Positions 35,390 to 45,746 of a stretch of 64,000 nt of DNA are shown here, one piece after another. The stretch is from positions 69,077 through 133,076 of the forward strand of contig JAENRP010000025.1 in assembly GCA_024741835.1 (NCBI GenBank), in the 5' to 3' direction. The position numbers were made by a program, and so were the translations under genes. Within the stretch, counting starts at the first letter, position 1, and each line of letters opens with the position of its first letter. The DNA comes from Diplocarpon mali (taxonomy: Eukaryota; Ascomycota; Leotiomycetes; Helotiales; Drepanopezizaceae). Below the pieces are notes generated by a model. That model saw nothing but the letters and a program-made list of their open reading frames with translations, made no database searches and was not told where the DNA came from.

Positions 35390-38300
35390 GCGTCCGCTTG
35401 CACCTCTCATTGTAAGTGGTCACTCCGTTCCCAAGATTTTGGATTTGACATCTGACTTGTTCTGAAGTCTTACTTCCCACGGCAGACAATTATTGAAAAA
35501 GACAGCTTTGATGACACAACTTTCGGATCTGGAGAGTTGGGCGCTATTTTGGGGATAGGGGATTGGTCTGGGGTCTGGGTCTGGGTCTGATTTCGACTTT
35601 CCTTTGGTGATCTGATTTTTCCTGTTTGTTATACAGGACCACGCTCTCTATGTACATTGGGGCGATGCTATTTTGCCCGCCACTAGCTTTGGCAGGAAGA
35701 GAGATCTACATCTCGCTTTCGCAGCGGCTTACAATTATACTCCATCGCCACAACTCAATTCTTCCTGATAATTCCGACATACGTGACTGATTGACTATAT
35801 TGAACTGTGCGAAGTTTATGTTTTCCGGTATCATAGGAGGGTGAGTTACAAGACTGATAGAGGTGCCGTAACTTTATTTCGATACATGTAATTTATGGGT
35901 AGAATAGCCTGAAGGGCTATTATATGCCTCTCGTTAACGCGAGCCACCTACGATGTATTCCCACGTAGCTTTCTGCACTTATCCCTTTAATATTGAATCC
36001 AGATCCATTCACGTGTACTTGCTAACAATTTTTAGCCTCATAAAACATTGTGTCGGCTTATATACTTTGAAGGTGCATAGACTATGAGTGGTAGTATACC
36101 TTAATCAGTCATATCAAACTTTTATCTGACACAAAAGTATTGAGATGCCTCTGCCTGCGGAGCAATGCCGCATACGATCTTGGTATCTTTCCGTACTTTA
36201 TCCAAATTTAATCTCTCAAAAGACATTATCTAAACATGAAAGAACGGCACACTTATCGACATGTGATAATCCTTTTATAAATAACAATATACAGGTACAC
36301 ATATATCTCGCCAATTCTTTCGCATTTTTGAATTTTTCTAAGACATCGATATCCAGCTCCTTGTCGTTCCAGAGGCTTAGTGGTCTTGAGGTCTTGAAGG
36401 TAGTTGCGGAAAATAAACAGTACTAAGCGAGATGTAGAAGTGGGGCTCTCTCTTTCCTCTTGAAGTGCATGACCTACTTTGCTGTTGACAGAATACCAAA
36501 AACTGTTTCTGGTATATCCGATCTGGGTACAACCAGATTGCGAGTGGAATTTCTATTCACACATTATGCCTGACTTTACCTAAGCCTTCAGCGATAGACA
36601 GGATTAGATCTGAAGATATAGCGTACTAGTAGCAGCCAGCTAGACCAGCTCTCTGTTACACTCGAGGGCCAAACTTCGGCGTGGGTATGAGGATGAATAG
36701 ATGCGGTTTATCCAAGCCTGGACAAAGGGCTTTCAAATACTACATTTTTATCAACTTTGGAAACTAGGTGCCAGATGAGTGGGGCTCAGATATGTCTCGG
36801 GTTATGTGGTATCATTTTATACAATTATTTTATGCTCGAGACTTAGCTGGATTAAGCTTATCCTTTCGGGCGCTTACTACTGTGCTTGGGGGTAAATCTG
36901 AATTTGCCATAGGCCCCCTGACCCTACGTGCGGAGCCGGAAAATACGTTTTACCTGGATAACAGTTGACAAGACCTGATAAGAAAGCCCTTCAGATCGAT
37001 CGAACTTTAGGTTCTGGATAAGCATCCGTACCTACCCCCGACTCCCCCCTTTTGTCGGTCTGACCCGGGTATGGCCACGCCCATGTCTCTTAAGAATCTC
37101 ACAATTTATATATTTGGTTATCCATCAGAGTTACATGAGACTTTGCAAAGAGAGGTGAGCCAGCTCCATCAGAGCTTCGCGAAGGTAGAAGCCGAGCATA
37201 TTACAAATCTACTCAAGCCTGTCATTCCCTTTCCTTTCGACGGTATAACAACTTTCTTCAGGACCTCGTAAGCTCATACTATAACCGAACAAACTTTAAA
37301 ATTTCGCGAGCACAACGCATCTGGGACCTTTAGAATCTCGCCAATCGCAGTAATGGAGCGAGTCAATTATCAACTAGGCATAGATTTAGCTCCCCCTTGA
37401 AGCCAAAGGGCTATGATTTTAACATCTATCCAGAGCCGCGACTAATTTTATGTTTATGGGGTGGTTTCCTCGGCAGACTGTTGGAAGATTTGTAGCGTGT
37501 CATTGCAAGCCGGCTCTCATGGCATGCGTTTGTGCGAGTACAAGAGATATAGAGCCAACGAAGAATCTGTTCACAACGAGCACGCAGCCCTCGACCGCTT
37601 TTCAAACCCACACAAGTAGCTCCATATTCGACATCAAAGCCAGGTGACAGGTTCCTGACAGATTCCTAGTATCAGAGGCCCCGAATCAACTCCCCAATTC
37701 TAGCCGCAATTAAAAAAGACACCCAGATCTGCCCCTTCTCAAAATGCGGCTGCGTTATAAAGTTTTTCCAAAGCCTGGGTGTTTCCGAACAGCAAGGCCG
37801 AGCGTTCTATGTGCTCTGACGTTTGCATCCTGATCGCCAGAAAGCGTTTGCAACCACGGCCGCTGAAAAGAAAAGAAGGAACAAACAGAAGTGAACGAAG
37901 AGCAGGAGCTTGTTGATGTCGTGCCGTTCCAGCTGCAGCTTCGGCCTGGAAGTTTCAGAGTGAAAGTTGTCATCGCAGTTTTCGACGAAATGTATGATCA
38001 TTTATGTGCTGCCGAGCTTATTCGCGGCCGATAGTTTAGAGACAGGGCAGTTGTGCTGTGGTTTCATCAGGTGTCGTGTTGAGGACGAGGAGAGTTTTCT
38101 TGGTAACATGATATTGCTGAGTCTGAAGGTAGATGCCTATGGGCTTGAAGTGACTGAGCAGTTCGCATAGTTGTTGACGAGATGTATTCGAGGAGTCTCT
38201 GACGGAATGTATTAAAGTAGCCAGTACCATCACTCGACACGTTAAGACACTGGTTCTCGACACTGCATGCGATCGAGTTAATCGCGGATAACATAGATTG

Positions 38301-38655
38301 AGCAATGGGGTAGCTACTGTCTTTGAGCTCAAACCCCAATATGCTGCTCAATAATCAATCCAGGTCTGCGGGGTTATGGAACTCTTCAATTTAAAAAACG
38401 AAATTGGAAGTTGGAAGCAAGAACGAGCGGGCTGAATTTCATGATTGCCGTGTATTCATCATCATGATTCGTAGCACATGTCTCTAAACCTACATATAAA
38501 GAGATATTCATCTCTTGGCCTCTAGGAAATATATCTCGAGAAGGATACTTACGAAACGCGGCACAGCCGAAGAGCTGAGCCGACAGTACTGGTTCCTATC
38601 ACAGTTCAGTCAGCGACCTCCCAGCACATGATCGCCATCGACAAGAAAAGAAAAC
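35390..38655. other. Non-coding stretch, nothing recognised
   Basis: No gene is supported. The first few hundred bases are probably the 3' untranslated region of the cysteine-rich protein gene. Short open frames at 36.1-38.3 kb lack domains and overlap on opposite strands. Bases 38460-38655 may belong to a 3' exon or trailer of the next minus-strand gene. Confidence 0.4.
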
Positions 38656-39468
38656 TCACATTCCCATCTGAAAAATCTTCAGTATTCCCTCCAACGGACC
38701 TCCCTTCGACCCCCCGAATCCGGCAAATTGATCCATTCCCATGTGCCACTCTTTATCCTCGTCTCCCTTCTTCTTCTGCCCACCTCCCATACGCTTGAAC
38801 AAATCACCAATGCGCTGCCCGATACCGAGGAGGCTGACGGTACGCACAAGCCGAGCCCCTGCAAGTACCGGCACGAAGGACAACATCCCGGCTTTTATGG
38901 GGTTCCGCTTGCACCACTTCAAACATGAGCGCACCCATCCTGCCAGCTTCTTCAGCATGCGGTGCACGAAACCTGGGCGGGGAGCCGGACGGGAGGCATT
39001 ATAGGGCGATGGAATGGGGTTCTGGGGGGAGTAGTATAATGGACGCGGAGACTGCCTGCCCTTGGGCGAAAGGGAGCGTCGACTCGAAATGGCTTTCTGA
39101 GAGCGTGTTTTCTGCGAGAGCGGAGAGGCAGGCCGGGTGTAGCAGCTGTTGTTACTCCCGTGGTATTCCAGGGATTGCTGCTGCTGAGGGCGTGCCGGGA
39201 GCTGGTCTTGTCGGGGCGAATTGGCTCGTTGAGGAGGCAGGTATTCGTATTCCGGCTGTTGGGGTATAACCTGAGCATCCGGATATGTGCTGGTGATTTG
39301 GGTGTCCCAGTGATTGGGCGATTCCGGGCGGGAGTACCCAATCGTTGCATGAAAATATGTCTCCTTTGCTGGGCGACCCTGGTAAGTCTGAGAAGAGTCA
39401 TGCTTGTCTTTAGGGGAGCTCGTGGGAGGCGGGGTAGGATATTCGTTGTAGCGTGCCACGGAAGCCAT
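38656..39468 (-). CDS. Disordered Pro/Gln/Ser-rich protein with basic hydrophobic C-terminal segment
   Basis: A single open frame of 270 codons. Residues 1-165 are low-complexity and rich in Pro, Ser, Gln, Arg and Tyr, so probably disordered. Residues 170-226 are very basic with a hydrophobic stretch at about 192-216, suitable for membrane association or one membrane span. The tail is Gly-rich. The family is not recognised, so function is unknown. The codon use and long frame in a window where most shadows are short support a real gene, as does the pyrimidine-rich leader upstream. The stop codon overlaps a consensus GTGAGT donor at 38659-38654, and an acceptor with a CTGAC branch lies at 38596. 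Splicing this 64-bp intron would replace the last residue with about 30 more, so the C-terminus is uncertain. Confidence 0.65.
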   Translation of the reverse strand: MASVARYNEYPTPPPTSSPKDKHDSSQTYQGRPAKETYFHATIGYSRPESPNHWDTQITSTYPDAQVIPQQPEYEYLPPQRANSPRQDQLPARPQQQQSLEYHGSNNSCYTRPASPLSQKTRSQKAISSRRSLSPKGRQSPRPLYYSPQNPIPSPYNASRPAPRPGFVHRMLKKLAGWVRSCLKWCKRNPIKAGMLSFVPVLAGARLVRTVSLLGIGQRIGDLFKRMGGGQKKKGDEDKEWHMGMDQFAGFGGSKGGPLEGILKIFQMGM

Positions 39469-41333
39469 TGTGAAGTAAGGACCTCGAATCGATTGATTCG
39501 ACTGTATAACAGAATCGATTGGAGAGCGAGAGAGAGGTCAGGAACGTAGTGCATGCTCGGAAGAAAGATTTTGCACCACGCAGAGGGGGGGCTGGGCTCT
39601 GGAAATAGAGAATTGGCGGTGAGAAGAACTGCCAAGGGCTTTTGAGACGGGGGCATTACGAGGAGCATAGTAGAGTATGTAGATATGTAGATATGTAGGA
39701 TGTAGGTCCCCGTAGCGTATAAAGTGTACGAAGTGTAATTGCTCAACGGCTGGAAATAGCGGGGAATGCGGAAACTCCGTTCGGCCCGCCCCGGGCAGCT
39801 TCGAGTTTCGAGCTTTGGGGATGGGCAGAATCAAGAGCTAGCAGCACTTGTTCTCCAGAAGCTCTTCGGCTTTGATGATTTATACCTTCAGAAGCCGCTG
39901 TGGAATTGATCCCGAGTAGCTGTTCCCTTCTACTTAGTAGATATTGATTGCCGACCTCGGTCCTTGTTCTGACAAGCATAAAAGTCAAACTGGCGTGAGG
40001 ATGTCGATTCGGCCAAGCTTGGTTATCTACGAGTTGACGGGATCTCGGTGAGGCCGAGCGATCTATCTTCTTCAGACAATATCGGTGCCTCTTGTAGACA
40101 TTCGGCTCAAAACCTCGCTGTGAATGCTAGAGAAGAAAGGGCGCAGTAGAATTGAAGCCAAGAAGATCATGGATCAGCATTAAGTATCTACAGTTCACCG
40201 ACACTCCATCGCTGGAAAGGGAGGAGGATTGGAATCTGATCAAAGATGTAACTTGTCAATATTGAAAACCAGGAGAATTTAGAGTCGCTGGGTTAGTACC
40301 GCGGCTGGTTTTGTGTTTTTCTGCTCGAGTAGCGATGGTTTGGATTGGGACAGAGCTTAAATTATAGGCCTCTTTGAGATTGTCCTTCCAACATTTTTGG
40401 GTGTAGCCGTGCCTTATGGCCCAATGCCGTTTTCCACGAGTCCAACGTATCTCTCTATCTCACAAACGGGTTTAATATGAAGCAATAATGGAAAGAACTC
40501 TATACCTTTTGATCATTGGTCAGTAGAGGAATTCTGTGCCTCCAAGTATCGGCAAGTGGCCGCTTATCTGGAAGCCCAAGATTCATTTTCTTCAAGCGCT
40601 TCGAACGTCCCATAATACTTGCACGATGCATCGCTATCTGGGTCATGTACCTAAACTCAGTCGACTGTATCAATATGCTATATAATTAGTATCTTCTGAA
40701 ACCGAAATGGATATCTTACGACCTAGTAGTAATGACCTGTAGACCATGATATTTTTGCACTTTTTCTTCTTCCTTCTAGGCCAAATTATTCCCACATATC
40801 GGCCTTCCCATCCCGGAAACTTCCTGCCATTGACGTTGGCTCCGAGTTCCCATACCAAACTCTTTTCGCTCTTTGTAGAAGAGATTGTATGGATGCTGCT
40901 TTCAGGTTTTGCGGAGACATACACAAAGATCCCCTTGCTCCACGTAATAAATGCACAACACGGTGATTCTGGCACGAACATATTGAACTAGCTTCAAGCT
41001 ATCACATGCATTTTCTGCATAGATTGACACTTAGCGACTGCTCAAGCGATCATCGGCATTACGGAATGGGGTTGTTGGAGCCGTTAGGCATGGTTGCTCT
41101 GTACTACTAGACTACTTTATAGGGCGGGTTCCCGAATAAGACGATGAAGCTGGGATCTAAGACGACTATTGCGGCTTACCAGTTCTGGTGCAGCTGCTTT
41201 AACAGACCTGATCCGATTCTTGGTCATGGTCTTGAAAAGTTTATTTTCTTATTCAGCTTCTGGTAGATAAGAAAGTTCAAACGTGCGAGATAAATTCTGG
41301 ATAATAGTATTTTTCGTGAAATATTTTAACAAA
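39469..41333. other. Upstream region and non-coding stretch
   Basis: The first 300 bases are the leader and promoter of the minus-strand gene ending at 39468. They include a GTAGATAT-like microsatellite at about 39675-39705. The rest holds no supported gene; opposite-strand open frames at 40.7-41.0 kb are mutual shadows. Confidence 0.4.
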
Positions 41334-41414
41334 GTGCTAGGAGACGACGACTCAACACCTTTACGCGGTGTCTCCTACGAACCTGCAGACTCTTTAATAG
41401 TCTGCAGAGCCTAG
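41334..41414. repeat. Hairpin cluster, tRNA-like fold
   Basis: Nested inverted repeats occur in 80 bases. CTAGG (41337-41341) can pair with CCTAG (41410-41414). AGGAGAC (41339-41345) can pair with GTCTCCT (41370-41376). CTGCAGACT (41383-41391) pairs with AGTCTGCAG (41399-41407) around a 7-base loop, the size of an anticodon loop. The total could form a multi-branched structure like a damaged tRNA, or the end of a small transposon. A proper acceptor stem and T-arm were not found. Confidence 0.4.
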
Positions 41415-41559
41415 ATCGGGTCCTTTCGACTATAAAATAATCAAGTCCTAATTCGAATGAAGCTAGCACTTTTCAAAAGCTTTGGAATGAAAGTTTTTTC
41501 ATAATGCTTTTTCTATAAATACCCTCTACTTTCAACCTCTACTTGCGTACTCCGGGATT

Positions 41560-41960
41560 ATTTACGTATACGCCGATAACTAGAGGAAAGGCTTAATTAA
41601 GGATATAAAAGGTAAAAAGGCAATTTAGATTATATAAGGAGGAGGAAGGAAAAAGATAAATTTCGAAAAGTTTTTATAAAATTGATAAATGTTATAATCG
41701 AGAACCGCCGCTTGTTAATAAGACGCTTCGTATAGTTAAACAAATAGTTGCTATTGGCGCTAAGGGCTCATACTAGAATAAAGAACTTACAGCGAATCTA
41801 TTGATTAAGGCACCTCTTCAGAACATACTCACCTAAGACTAAGAAGGAGCAACAATCGACTAAGGCATAGGTTCGACTCTTGTCTAAGGAACTGGGAATC
41901 ATAGGTATACTGGGCTAAATAGTAAAGACACAGGGGGTGTTTATACTAGTTTCTCTTTAT
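41560..41960 (+). mobile_element. Possible RIP-mutated Tc1/mariner-like transposase relic
   Basis: This is an AT-rich patch with TA-rich composition. Translation through stops gives helix-turn-helix-like wording such as TLRIVKQIVAIGAKGSYQNK near 41720-41790. This resembles the N-terminal DNA-binding part of Tc1/mariner transposases. No catalytic part, terminal repeats or target duplication were identified, so this is a weak call. Confidence 0.3.
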
Positions 41961-44900
41961 ATAGAAATAAATCATAGCGTCTTCTGCTTATGCTGTATAT
42001 TTGCAACTAACAATGCATATTAATAGGGGAAATAACGAATTCACGCTTCGCCGCTGCCACAGTGCATATCGATTTTCCACTCCCAGAATAACATAGACTG
42101 TACGAATAAAATAAGCAAAGAATCTCTGATACAATAAACAATATAAACGTGGCGAAGGCAAACCTTCAGTGCGAAGATATTACTTATATTCGTTAGCCTT
42201 GTGAGATTTGTTGCAGCGCGGCATTGGTGTGCGTGTAAGAGAAGTTGTGACGTCTAACAGTATTTTTGATGTCTTCCAGATATGATTATTTGAGAACATA
42301 TTGAGTAAGAAGGCTTTTGGCTGTAAAGTGAGGAGTGAAGTGGATTCATTTGATGCATTTCTGCAGTTGGATTCGAGGAGCAAAATTTGCCTCCTTTTGT
42401 ATAAGACACGATTTTTTGGATTGGCTAACTCGAAGAAGTCATCCAAAAACTAGTAATATTCCTAACAATGTAATTATTGTAAGCTAGGGCTGAAACATCT
42501 CATCGGATCCAGTGGCCTGATCTGTGAGACTTTTAATGGCAAGTCTCATATTCTGCACAAAGCAGTAGGAACTAGCCTATTCTACTTTTCAAAGAAATAT
42601 CAAGAATAGTCGCTTAGCGGCAACTAATTTCAAATATTTGCTTGTTTGTGAGAAACAATGTTCCAGAGCTAATAGACACAGCCAAGGACTGTGATAGAGC
42701 TGAATACTAAGCTGTTGCTATTATTGAGACAATTTGACAAGTCCTTTAAGTAGATTTCAGACCCACTTCTATGCTACACAAGCCATTTAGATCTTGTTTT
42801 TTTCGTAAGAGGCTGGCCTCAATTGGAACATGGGTGGGGTATTTCTGAGACAGGATAAGTTCAAAAATCGATCTGAATTTTCTAGGATGATAGGGTGACC
42901 AAGAGACCTCATCCTGATATTCCAAGTTTCCACTTGAAATGATTGACGATGAGGAATCTAAATTCACCCCTTAATGTATCCTTTGGTCAAGTTATCACGT
43001 CTAATTCCTAAAGCACCCGAGATAGATCCCAGCCTCGCCCTCGAATCAAGCCCTCCAACTTCGAGGCTCTGTTCTTTTCTGCAATCATAGTCAATTCTTT
43101 GGCGCATAAGAGTTCCTCTCTATGTTTTCAGCTAGACTCGCGCCATTGATCGCAGTCTTCTGGTCCGTAACATATTTCAGTGAAAATCCGGGGCCCCTAA
43201 GTCGACGGGATCAGTAGGTTAAGGTAGATGATTTAGTTGTTGGCTTATTATTGGTGGGAAAGATGTTGAAACCCAGCGTTTGAGCTCATCTTGGTAATAG
43301 TGAGTGAAAAAGAAGTTCAATTTCTGATTCAAGAGAAATAAATAATATACGACATGGGATAAAAGGATTTTGATATTTATGACGATCATATGATTCTCTA
43401 AGATGTCGAGGAGAAGACGATACTTAAGCCAAACTCTTTGATCGCTAGCACATATCACTGTTCCAAGGTCATTACTGGATGGAAGATACAAGAATAACTC
43501 CTTAAAATATGTATTTATGCCTTCCAGAATGATTTTCTTGAAGTCTAATGGTTCAGGTGCAAAGAGAAAGAGAATCCATATTGGAAAGGCATTTGGATTG
43601 AAAATTACAGGTCCATATTTCTACAGACACTTACTTATTGGAACACTGTGCGAAATAATCGCGCGGAACGCTATCAAGATTTGAATCCTGAAAATATTCT
43701 AGGAAATACTAGAAGAATAGAGATTCCAGATGTTGACCTGAATGAAGCCATATTTTGAGTACAAAATACTTGTCTCCGACAGTCTCTTTGTATTGATTAC
43801 CAGAAACTTCCAATAGCCACTGTTGCTTGTTAGACCAACTTCCTGCGTGTCTTGAATAAAACTGCCTGCTTCGATTGAACGAGTCAGCTATACTAGAGCT
43901 GGATAAAGCCTCAACCTACGTGAGAGGCTTGATGTCCGCATTCCACTATGATATAGGTGTAGTACCTTTATCTATTACGTCAGAGACAGTACACGTGAAT
44001 ATGTTCTCTGAAACCATAGTGTGCATAGAAAAGTCCTAGGTTTGCCATATTAAAAGATGCCCAGGGTCATTGAACTCAAGGCAACTGGCAGATATGGCTA
44101 GTATTGCTGGTTTCAGAATTATCCAGAATTATTAAATATGATTATGCTCAGAAGTGGTGAAATGACTTCTCTTTTCTTTCGTCCTTTGTAAGACTTTTTG
44201 GATACACAGGCGGGACCAGGCACAGCAGTACTTTGAGCATGAATTGATAATTTGATACAAGCGAGTAAAACTGAGGGTTCATTTTTGAGATCACTCTTAC
44301 TTTTTTTTTTAATCATAATTAACTAAGTATCAAGGCTCAAGAACTTTCAAGAACTTTCTTGCGTATCCCCACCCCCCTTAGGAAAATTATGTGCTTGTAT
44401 ATATAACTTTAAAGCCTGCTTTGAGAACCTTCAATATCAGCTGGTTAGCTCGAAAGAATGAGAATGAAGGGTTATAAGCCTATCCATTGGATTAGAAAGC
44501 GCTTCACTAAACAATTCGCAGAAGCCGTAGCTGGGGGTTTTAAAACACTAGGAATTGTTAGATACGTTGGCGAATATTGAAATTGGCTGGGCCAGTTGAT
44601 ACAACAAACCCATAGGATTTTTAAAGATGACAACTCCCACTAACCATTTTCAAACATACTCATACACTTAGCCATATTAATTAATAGGGATGGGAAGCAA
44701 GAGGTGTCTAAACACTCAAGTGATGGCGAGGCTGGCATGCAAGTCGTAGATAATGATATGCACTTGATAAAAGCAAAATTCAACATAAGATTGAGTACTT
44801 GAGACTGTGTTTTTCTATCATTTTTACGCGATACTCGCCACTCCCATGTTCGATTAGTCCTGCTCGAACTGACTGACCCAACCCTCCCATGGCTCCAGTA

Positions 44901-45147
44901 TCACGAAAGACGCTACTGCTTCCACAATTTTCCCCTTTCTATATCAATTCTACCTCTAAAATCTTAGGAAATAAAAATAATATTCACTTTACCCTCAACG
45001 CCTCATCAGGTAGTTCAATGCTAACAGACCGCATTCGGAGCAGCTCCCGCATCTCCACTCATTTCCTAAGCGAGAATCAACAAAGCACCCCGCCACACTT
45101 CGAAAACGCTTCCTGGCACCCATTCCCAGTCTAGAGCCCGCCACCTG
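41961..45147. other. Non-coding stretch, nothing recognised
   Basis: The stretch is moderately AT-rich and has only short open frames without motifs. It includes no repeat array. An 81-codon frame at 44889 has low-complexity composition and no support. Confidence 0.4.
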
Positions 45148-45746
45148 CTACAGAATAACACACCTCTTGTACTTCCCCACTTCCCCACAAGCTATCTCTC
45201 CATTTCCCATTCCCTGCCCTTCGGCAAGAAGTTCCCAGTACGTGCTCCTCTCCTTCTGCACCTTCCTCTCCCTTTTCACCTCCCGCGCAGTCTCTCTCGC
45301 AGATCTTCTCTGGCTCTTCTGGTCCTCTCTCTGCTGTGCTCTTGAAGGGTAGCGAGAGGTCTGCGGGCGTGGAGGGGGGTGCGCAAGCGTCTCCGCAACC
45401 TCCCGGGCGATCATCTCCCTCTCCGCCGCGAGCAGCGCGATGCGGATCTCGCAGGCAACCACTAGTGATCGGGGTGGTCAGTATCTACTCTTGGAGGGGC
45501 GGGTATCGGGGCGGGTGAGAGCGCTTTCTCACTATAGTGCTCGCTGCCGCAGAACGCACACTTGGGCGCGTGCTGCCCCTGCCCCTGCTCGCTGGGCGCG
45601 AGGACTGGGTTGAGGGAGAGGGGGTAGGCCGAGTGCGGGATGCGGTGTTCAAGCATGGGCTTGACGGGTTTGGGAGTTGCGGTGGGTGCGGTTGTAGGGA
45701 TGAAGGTAATGTCAGGGCGGCGAAGACGGCTAAGGATTGAAGACAT
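45148..45746 (-). CDS. Small basic protein with zinc-knuckle-like motif, two exons
   Basis: Exon 1 is 45746-45533 and exon 2 is 45461-45148. A 71-bp intron with GTGAGA donor, TACTGAC branch point and CTAG acceptor joins two long open frames, giving 175 aa. Residues 63-75 read CAFCGSEHYMVAC, a C-X2-C-X3-H-X4-C pattern that is only formed after splicing; this resembles a zinc knuckle but is one residue short in the middle. The second half is rich in Arg, Lys, Glu and Ala and likely a coiled coil (residues about 76-150). The N-terminus is Pro/Thr-rich. The family is not recognised. Its basic character allows a nucleic-acid or mitochondrial role, which is only speculation. The junction is supported by frame change and intact motif. 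Confidence 0.68.
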
